Source: Ophioceras dolichostomum (taxonomy: Eukaryota > Ascomycota > Sordariomycetes > Magnaporthales > Ophioceraceae). From it: DNA of 15,457 nt. Within the stretch, counting starts at the first letter, position 1. Each line of letters begins with the position of its first letter. The translations under genes were made by a program, and so were the position numbers. The stretch is from assembly GCA_003049485.1 (NCBI GenBank), contig PYST01000243.1, positions 1 to 15,457 on the forward strand, given 5' to 3'. The notes under the pieces were generated by a model, which worked only from the letters and a program-made list of their open reading frames with translations, was not told where the DNA came from and made no database searches. This document shows positions 9,453 through 15,457 of the stretch, piece after piece.

Positions 9453-9528
9453 ATAATACGATTCAATTTTATAACACGGAAGGGAAAGCGAGCTTATATC
9501 CTTTGGTCCTGCCCAATACAGATTGGCG

Positions 9529-9817
9529 CTTAACAGAATAACGGATTTGACAGAATAACGCTTTTGACAGAGGTGAGCCCTTGAAAGAGGTATTTATAGA
9601 AATCAGAGGCACGTACAGAGGTCAGAGCCACGTATTGAAGCTATTCCCAGCGGTCAAGCTTTTGTACAGAGGCCCCGGTTACGTACAAAGGTCAGAGGCA
9701 CGTACGGAGGTCAGAGGCACGTACGGAGGTCAGAGGCACGTATTGAAGCTATTCCCAACGGTCTGACTTTTGTATAAAGGCCACGGGCACGTACGGAGGC
9801 CACGGTTATTACGTGGC
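9529..9817. repeat. Ordered minisatellite of 19, 20 and 31-nt units
   Basis: From 9602 the sequence parses almost without gaps into units: 19 (9602-9620), 20 (9621-9640), 31 (9641-9671), 19 (9672), 19 (9691), 19 (9710), 20 (9729-9748), 31 (9749-9779), 19 (9780), 19 (9799). The 19-mer consensus is GTCAGAGGCACGTACGGAG. The 20-mer ends in TATTGAAG and is followed by the 31-mer starting CTATTCCCA in both cases. Upstream, 9529-9570 has two ACAGAATAACG copies and a CTTTTGACAGAGG piece like the end of the 31-mer. A lone GAAGCTATTCCC also occurs near 9333. Confidence 0.85.
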
Positions 9818-10058
9818 CAGGCCCTCAGAGGGCCGTATGCCTGACGGCCTGCCCGCGTGGAGAGGAACAAAATGCGTTCGGAATAAACAGCCGATTATCA
9901 AGTTGATAGGCTTTTCCCTAGTGATAATATGGACAGCTGTGTCCAGCCGTAGTCATAGTGTTCCGGAATTTCGGCTGTCAACAGACTGGCCATAGACCCC
10001 CGTCGGCGCACTAAGGTATCTAGGTAGGTAGTTAAGTCCCTAGTTGTCCAGAGTATGA

Positions 10059-10242
10059 GGTAGGTTGGATCCGAAGACGGGGTCGTCGGGAACTCCATTA
10101 AGTTTCAACTTTCAACAACATCAGTTCACGACTTCGGATGTTCAGACGCTCAACTCTTGGGCTCGGACAAATCTCGCCCGATTCGCCGAGAACGAGACGT
10201 ATCCCTGGAGATTTGTCGACGAGTTGGGTTGCTTCCATGCAG
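10059..10242 (+). other. Possible upstream exon or exon relic of the membrane protein gene
   Basis: A frame open after the TGA at 10056-10058 encodes a protein-like stretch (TLNSWARTNLARFAENETYP, then WRFVDELGCFHA) and ends at a GTAAAC donor at 10243. Splicing to CCAG at 10458 (a 216-nt intron) would join in phase with the frame of the downstream gene, reading FHAEAILQENHTRR, but then meets a TAA at 10500-10502. No in-frame ATG is present. It could be an old 5' exon, part of another gene, or chance. Confidence 0.25.
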
Positions 10243-10276
10243 GTAAACCAGGTAAAGGAGGGTGCATGTACTGCTG

Positions 10277-10298
10277 TAGGTAGGTACCTACCTAGGTA
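10277..10298. repeat. TAGGTAGGTACCTACCTA perfect palindrome
   Basis: The 18 bases at 10277-10294 are their own reverse complement, centred on the KpnI-like GGTACC, and continue as GGTA. It lies in the candidate 216-nt intron upstream of the membrane protein gene. Confidence 0.85.
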
Positions 10299-10514
10299 AG
10301 TGAAGAGATTTACATGGTTGAAGGCTGTATAGAACATGAAGCGGTATGAAGAAATGAAGAAAAAAAACCCCTTGCTCGACGACGTCTCTTTACGTATATC
10401 GCTAGTTTCCTTCTTCCTTCCTCTTTTTTCCACGCTCTCTCTTCCCCCTCCCTACCAGAAGCCATCCTGCAAGAGAACCATACCCGCCGTCCGAGGGACT
10501 AAACCAAGGAAAAT

Positions 10515-11341
10515 ATGCAAACAGCCATGGACGTACTGCCCAAGGATGCCGCCGACCACTTCGCCCGCCTAACCAAGGTCATAGCCCTCAAAAACCCCGA
10601 CATCATCATCGCCGCGCTGATCAGCCTCGCCATCGGCGACACTCAATACCTCCACGCGATCCGCCTCCTCGTAACCGAAGGCAAAGGACCCTTCCCCCTC
10701 TGGATGCACCTCTTCCACCTCGCGCACGACTCCTCCTGGTCGTACCTCTGCCACAAGGCCGCGGCCCCTTCCTCCTAGGACGACGGCGGCAGCAGCTAGA
10801 TTCTGCAAGGCTACTCCACCGAGCCAGGCCTCTCTGGGCCAGCCTCGAGATCCTCTGCATCTACAAGACGGCCCTCAGCAGCAGAGACAGTCCGGAATGC
10901 GAGGAGGCTTTCGCTCCTCTCTTCGGGAAGGACTCCCCACTGGCCCAAAGGCTGTGCTGCACCACCCTGACGCTGGCGGCCATGTTCGCGACGGTGCACC
11001 TGTTCATCAGCTTCGGAGGAGGAGGAGCTACGGGGATGGTTATGTTCCAGTGGTTCGCCCTCGCGAACGTGCTCATGATCGTCGGCCCCACCGAGCTCTG
11101 GCTGAGCAGGAGGCGGCGGTCATCGAGGGACGGGTTGTCCGTCGGGCTGGCGATCACGAACGTGGCTTACGCCGTCTTCACCTTTGCGCCCTTCGGCATG
11201 TGGGTCAGGACCTACCCGGAGGTGTTCGACAACCGCGTCTTCTACCTCTCGGGCGTGGTCTTGTTCGTGTACTCTGTCTTCATGCTCGTCGTCGTAGCGA
11301 GTTATCCGGCTAAGAAGCCGGGCTCTTCTTCGGTCTGGTGA
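10515..11341 (+). pseudogene. Multi-pass membrane protein of unknown function, apparently broken
   Basis: Translation can start at the ATG at 10515 or, in better context (GCCATGG), at 10527. The first frame reads MDVLPKDAADHF, then NPDIIIAALISLAIGDTQYL and GPFPLWMHLFHLAHDSSWSY. It then meets TAG at 10776-10778 and TAG at 10797-10799, with C/G-ending codons before, between and after them (to GYST near 10820). From about 10829 the homologous-looking sequence continues one base out of phase: LWASLEILCIYKTAL, then at least four hydrophobic segments (around 10967-11030, 11035-11105, 11137-11210 and 11246-11310), ending in TGA at 11339-11341. I know of no named function; it resembles a fungal integral membrane protein type with a W-H-D-rich motif. 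Alternative: a weak intron from GTACCT at 10742 to CCAG at 10827 would remove both stops and restore the frame, but would also delete coding-like sequence. Pseudogene status is therefore likely, not proven. Confidence 0.55.
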
Positions 11342-12154
11342 GAAAAAAAGAAAGCCTTGGTAAAATTCGTTCCTGCACGTTTTCTAGCAGCGGATGGAGA
11401 AGCCAATCGACGCTCAACTCGTTACGTCTGGAGGTATGCAGTTGGATGGCTGTGGTATACTGTGTAGATATGCGATAGATGCGGGCGGCAGCAGGGCAGC
11501 AGAAAATCTGTTCTCGGTAATATTCGATGAAGCTCAGCCCTAAACCGGTTGGTTCTGAAGCCGAAGTCTGCGGTGCCACGGTGGACAACCGGGCAAGGTG
11601 GTCACACTGCACCTGCACGCGCTAGTAGCCCTGTCACCGCCGCCACGATCTGAAACGCGTCTTCTGCAAGTCTGTCGCTGATGGGGTTGGACGATCTGTC
11701 AGACAAAAGGACCTGCGTGTGCTGCCAATGTGGGGGGAGACTGAAGGGGGACGGCATTACCCGTGGGTACGAATATACGAATATCAAGGCAAGGTATAAA
11801 TAGGTAGTTGGTGTGTTGATCCATGGAGAGAGTTAAGGAATAAAGGTGGATATCATTTCTGCTGTGGTGAGGGGACAGTCCCTTCTAGTTGTATTTCCTT
11901 CTTTTCTTTTTTCCTCTCCCGGCATTTTGAAACCTAGGTAGGTATCCAACATTCGTAGTCACGTCTAGACGCTATCGCATAGTAACGCAGGACTTTCTTC
12001 TGCTTGGCTGCGTTACGTCTGTTCATCCTTTATCCCTTTCCTACCCGGTCTTTCGTCATTTTTTTTTCTTCACAAGAGATCAAGCTTCCAAAGCAAGTCG
12101 GCTCTTTCCGGCGGTGGGTGTGCGGCCGGGTTGGGGTTGCACACATCGCCAGTC
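11342..12154. other. Convergent intergenic region between the membrane protein gene and CSE1
   Basis: The 3' ends of the two flanking genes face each other across about 800 bp. A TATAAATA box-like sequence lies at about 11796-11803 and a CCTAGGTAGGTA copy at 11933-11944. T-rich tracts near 11900 and 12060 (plus strand) could belong to 3' UTRs. No gene was recognised. Confidence 0.55.
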
Positions 12155-15100
12155 CTACCGGAGATATTTGGCCAGCTCCGCCTTGCTGGTGTCGCCCAGA
12201 CGCTCACCCACAAACGCCTCTATCCTGCCGCCGTGGCGCGTGTTGGCGGCCTTCATCGTCTCGCTCACCCAGGTCTGGACGGTGGTGATGTCCGGGAAAG
12301 GGTCACGGGCCCCTCGCTTGCACGTGTTGAGGGGCGTGTAGCCGAGGCCGAAGCCGATGTCGTCCACGTCGGCCTCGGTGACGATGTCGTCGCCCACGCC
12401 CGCGGCCACGGTGGGTGGGTTGCTGAGCAGCTCCAGGAGCCGGTCACACGTGAAGCCCCAGCCCTTCTTGTACGTCTCCGCGAACGCGGCCGAGTCGCAC
12501 AGCGTCTTGGTGTAGGAAACGACGCCGAGCTTGCGGTCCACGGGGCGCGCGAACTGGCTCGTCACGGGCAGGATGATGGTCAGGTACAGACCCACAAACA
12601 CCTTGGCCGACAGTGCCTCGGCGTGTTTGATGAAGTAGTCGGCGCCGAAACCGTCCTCGATGCCACGGGCCGACACGAGGTGGTAGAAGCGCACGACTTG
12701 CTGTTTGAACGAGTCGGATGGGTTGTTCTCCAGCTTCTGGAAGAGAATGTTCTGGAGCGTGCTGAAGTGCGGATCTAACGCGGATCTGCGAGGAGAAGTT
12801 GAGGTAATTGTCAGTACGCACCGTTTGTACGGACGGCGGAGTGCACAGTGAAGGGAACTGCGAATGACGGGACTCACGCTGGGAACGAGTTGACCACTGC
12901 TTCGACGATCTCGAAGCCCAGTAGGTCCGTCTTCTTGGACGAAACTAGCCTCTGGAAGATGCCTAGGATGGCTATGAGATGGTTCTCGTGTATGATGTAC
13001 TCGGTGGCTGTGGGGATGATGGCGGAGAGGAACCTCGCGCACCCGGGCACGTTGCCTCGTGTCTCCCAAACCGACGTAGCGAGGAGTGGCTTAATGAGAG
13101 TCGCGAAGTGCTCCGGTTTCGGGGTATCGGCTGGCCAGGCCTCGATGATGGCCGCGAATATCTGGAACACATAGGGCACGAACTCTGCATGAAATGTCAG
13201 CTGGGCATGCTCACGGGAATAGAAAGATGCGGGATACGACTCACCCGAACTCTCCTCTGTGAGAATCGAGGAGAGCGGGGCCCACAGAGCAGACTCTAGC
13301 GCCGCGGGCTCGAGGGGGCTGCAGTACCGCACGAGCGCGCCGATGGCTTCGAAGTGGTAGTAGTAGAAGCGCGGGTTGCTGGGGTTGGCCTTGATGACGT
13401 TGGTGATGGCAATGAGGCGCTTGAGCACCATGTCCAGGATGGCCACGGCTCCCGACTTGATGACGATCAGGACGCGCATGATGCAGCGCATCAGGAACTC
13501 GTTCTCCTGCATCCTGGCTGGCGACTTGTCCTTCTCAACCAGGTTGAACAGGTGATCCAGCAGGTCGGGGGCGAAGGGTTCGATGTCGGCCCGCGAGAAG
13601 AGGTGCTCGCCGGCGTTGTTGGTGAGGAAAAGCACACGCTCGACGGCAATCACGGCGTACGTGTAGACGACGTAGTTTTTGGACGTCATGTTGCGGATCA
13701 GCGGCTGGATGGCCGAGCTCCATTGCTCCTTCGTGAGCTGGCTGCGGAAGTTGTGCAGGTACTTGATGGCGTCCACCTTGGCGATCGGGTGAACGCCCTC
13801 GTCGTTGATCAGGTCTTGGGCGACATGCTGCTCGAAGAACTCGACCACGTTGACATGCGGGTTGACCGTCTGGACACCCCGAGCCGCCGTGATGGCGCCC
13901 TTGGCCGCGATGGACAGGTACAGGTAGATGGCCGTGTCCTTGGACTTCCAGTGCGACTGGCCGAGGTAGTGCTGGATGTACTTGCTGACAACCTCGGTCA
14001 CTAGCTTGTCATCGTTCTCCAGCAGCTTCCGCAGGAAGTCCGTAGCCGCCCGCCGCCTCGAGTCCGTGTCCGAGCCCTCGATGTCCCGGCGGATGAACTC
14101 GATCGGCTCATCCTCAAATAGCTCGACGTCCGACTCGCGAAGGGTGATGTTCGGCAGGATCACCTTCTCGACGATCTGTGTCAGGACGGTCTCGTTGTTG
14201 AAGTTGCCCGCGTGGCGCGGGTTCCCCGCCACAATGGTCAGAAACTGCAGCGCCCGGCTGACCAGCAAGTCGTATCGCTTCTCGGTCCCCGTCGTTGACA
14301 GCAGGTTCCAGACCGTCGTGATGAACTGCTGCGTGTAGGGCGCGAAGTCTTCGTCGAACTTGGAAGCATATAGAGTCAAAGCGTCGCAGATGTCGGCCTT
14401 GACCGTCTCGATGACCGTCGGCTCGTCGTCGTCTCCATCGATGATGGAGTTCGTGTAGGAGAGGTAGCTGTCTAGGAGGATACACAAGCTGGCCAGATTC
14501 AACTCGATCACTGGCGGCATATCTTGACACGACAGGTCGAAGAATATCTTGACGAGGAGGCTGAGTGTCTCGAGCCAGCCCTTGAGCGCATCGGCATTGT
14601 CCTTGTTGGCCTGGATCTGTTGATTTGTAGTCTGGTAGGGAGATGATTTGCCAAAGTCAGCTAACCCAGCTCCGAGTGCGGTGTGTCCTGCGTTTCGCGA
14701 GGCTGGAGACGGCCCAAAGCGCAACCTACATCGAGTGTCGCCAAGAAGGCCCCGCCGAAGTGCTCCACGACATGGTTGATTTCGGCGTACAGCTCGTTGG
14801 ACTGGAAAAGGGGGCGCCAGCGGGCGAAGATCGAGTGGGCGACCTCGAGGACGCCGTTCGTGACTTTGGAGTCGGTCTCCGAGATGCGGCTGACGAGATC
14901 CTGAATGTGCGTTTGCCAGTTAGCCCGGTTCGGCGCCGCGCAGAGAGGGATGGGTGAGGGATGGGTGGATAGATATGGGGCGGGGCCTGCATACCTTGAC
15001 CAACGTATCCCACCGTTGCCAGAAGTCGGAATCGGCTATGATGCTGATCGCCTCTCCCAGCTGTGTTTGGATGTTCGACGGCGACGAGATCATAAGGCCA

Positions 15101-15395
15101 ACAAGCTCCTGCTTGAGAGTGGCGACCTCCGCCTCAGGCAGCTTGTACTGGCCCTCTTCGTCCTACGTCACGCCTGCTCGTTAGCATCGAACACAGCCGC
15201 CCGTGAAAGCCAGAAGACCGCCGACAGAACCAGGGCCGGGACGTACAACATAGTTGAGGCGGATGAAGTTCTTGAAGCAGAGCGCAGCCGCCAGGCGGGT
15301 TCGTGAGGGAAGAGCGGTCGAGTTGACGATCTGGAGAAGGCTGAGGGAGAACTGGGGCTTCACTTCTTCTTGGCGTAGGGCGGATTCGGCTGTTT
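12155..15395 (-). CDS. CSE1: Exportin-2 (importin-alpha re-exporter), 5' end outside window
   Basis: Six exons on the minus strand: 15395-15247, 15162-14995, 14900-14730, 14631-13245, 13184-12878, 12785-12155 (TAG at 12155-12157). They give 936 residues in phase; yeast Cse1 has 960, so roughly 20 N-terminal residues lie in an upstream exon past the edge. Introns have GTACGT, GTATGC, GTAGGT, GTGAGT and GTGAGT donors with GCTAAC or GCTGAC branch sites. The first visible exon carries the importin-beta N-terminal repeat (FSLSLLQIV, RLAAALCFKNFIRLNYV). It is followed by DEEGQYKLPE, QTQLGEAISIIADSDF and RWDTL, the Cse1 core (FFDLSCQDMPP; MTSKNYVVYTYAVIAVERVL) and the C-terminal CAS/CSE1 region (VDRKLGVVSYTK). 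The HEAT-repeat protein binds RanGTP and carries importin-alpha back to the cytoplasm, an essential step of nuclear import. No lesion was seen. The 60-nt fourth intron keeps the frame if retained. Confidence 0.96.
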
Positions 15396-15441
15396 CTCCG
15401 CAAGGAGAGTCAGTAAGGCTCTCTCTTTTGCCGTAGGCGCT

Positions 15442-15454
15442 CCCCCCCCCCCCC
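15442..15454. repeat. C13 homopolymer
   Basis: Thirteen consecutive C on the plus strand near the right edge. It would lie in the first visible intron of CSE1 (a G run on the coding strand). Confidence 0.85.
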
Positions 15455-15457
15455 TCC

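Noticed and set aside
9581..9766. 61-codon frame with an internally repeated peptide
   Set aside because: The peptide repeat is just the translation of the 19/20/31-nt minisatellite.
13354..14004. Plus-strand open frame of 216 codons, and similar ones at 12131-12778
   Set aside because: They are antisense to CSE1 exons whose protein is clearly recognisable. The translations are Val/Asp/Leu rich and show no family features.

Overview
The window looks like nuclear DNA of a filamentous ascomycete (Pezizomycotina, perhaps a sordariomycete). Genes are split by short introns of about 60-150 nt with GTAAGT/GTGAGT/GTATGT-type donors, CTAAC/CTGAC branch sites and CAG/TAG acceptors. Start codons follow pyrimidine-rich leaders, codons end mostly in C or G, and the TACCTAGGTA-type short palindrome recurs between genes. 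I see no bacterial operons, CRISPR arrays or complete transposons.

Layout. Positions 2-397 hold the 3' end of an unidentified plus-strand gene that starts before the window. Positions 398-3071 are non-coding: a CA microsatellite, a set of degenerate A-tract repeats (about 950-1801), and a 67-nt tandem duplication in the pyrimidine-rich leader of the next gene. Positions 3072-4304 (+) encode an alpha/beta hydrolase of the HGGG (hormone-sensitive-lipase-like) type that looks dead: the nucleophile serine is replaced and a TAG interrupts the frame. Positions 4835-7238 (-) are an intact six-exon secreted serine carboxypeptidase-like protein (family S10, 604 aa) with its catalytic triad but unusual substrate-recognition residues. 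Positions 7239-10514 are a gene-poor stretch with a degenerate tRNA-like sequence, an ordered minisatellite (19/20/31-nt units) and TACCTA palindromes. Positions 10515-11341 (+) are a multi-pass membrane protein gene of unknown function, apparently broken by two TAG codons and a frameshift. Positions 12155-15395 (-) are the exportin-2 gene CSE1, complete except for its first exon, which lies beyond the right edge.

The genes do not form an obvious pathway. CSE1 is an essential housekeeping gene (recycling of importin-alpha from the nucleus). The carboxypeptidase is secreted. The two lesioned genes flank the carboxypeptidase and the repeat-rich stretch, so the left and middle parts look like a slowly decaying accessory segment beside a conserved block. 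Exon structures were built by hand from splice motifs, reading-frame phase and family motifs recalled from general knowledge; no database search was possible.
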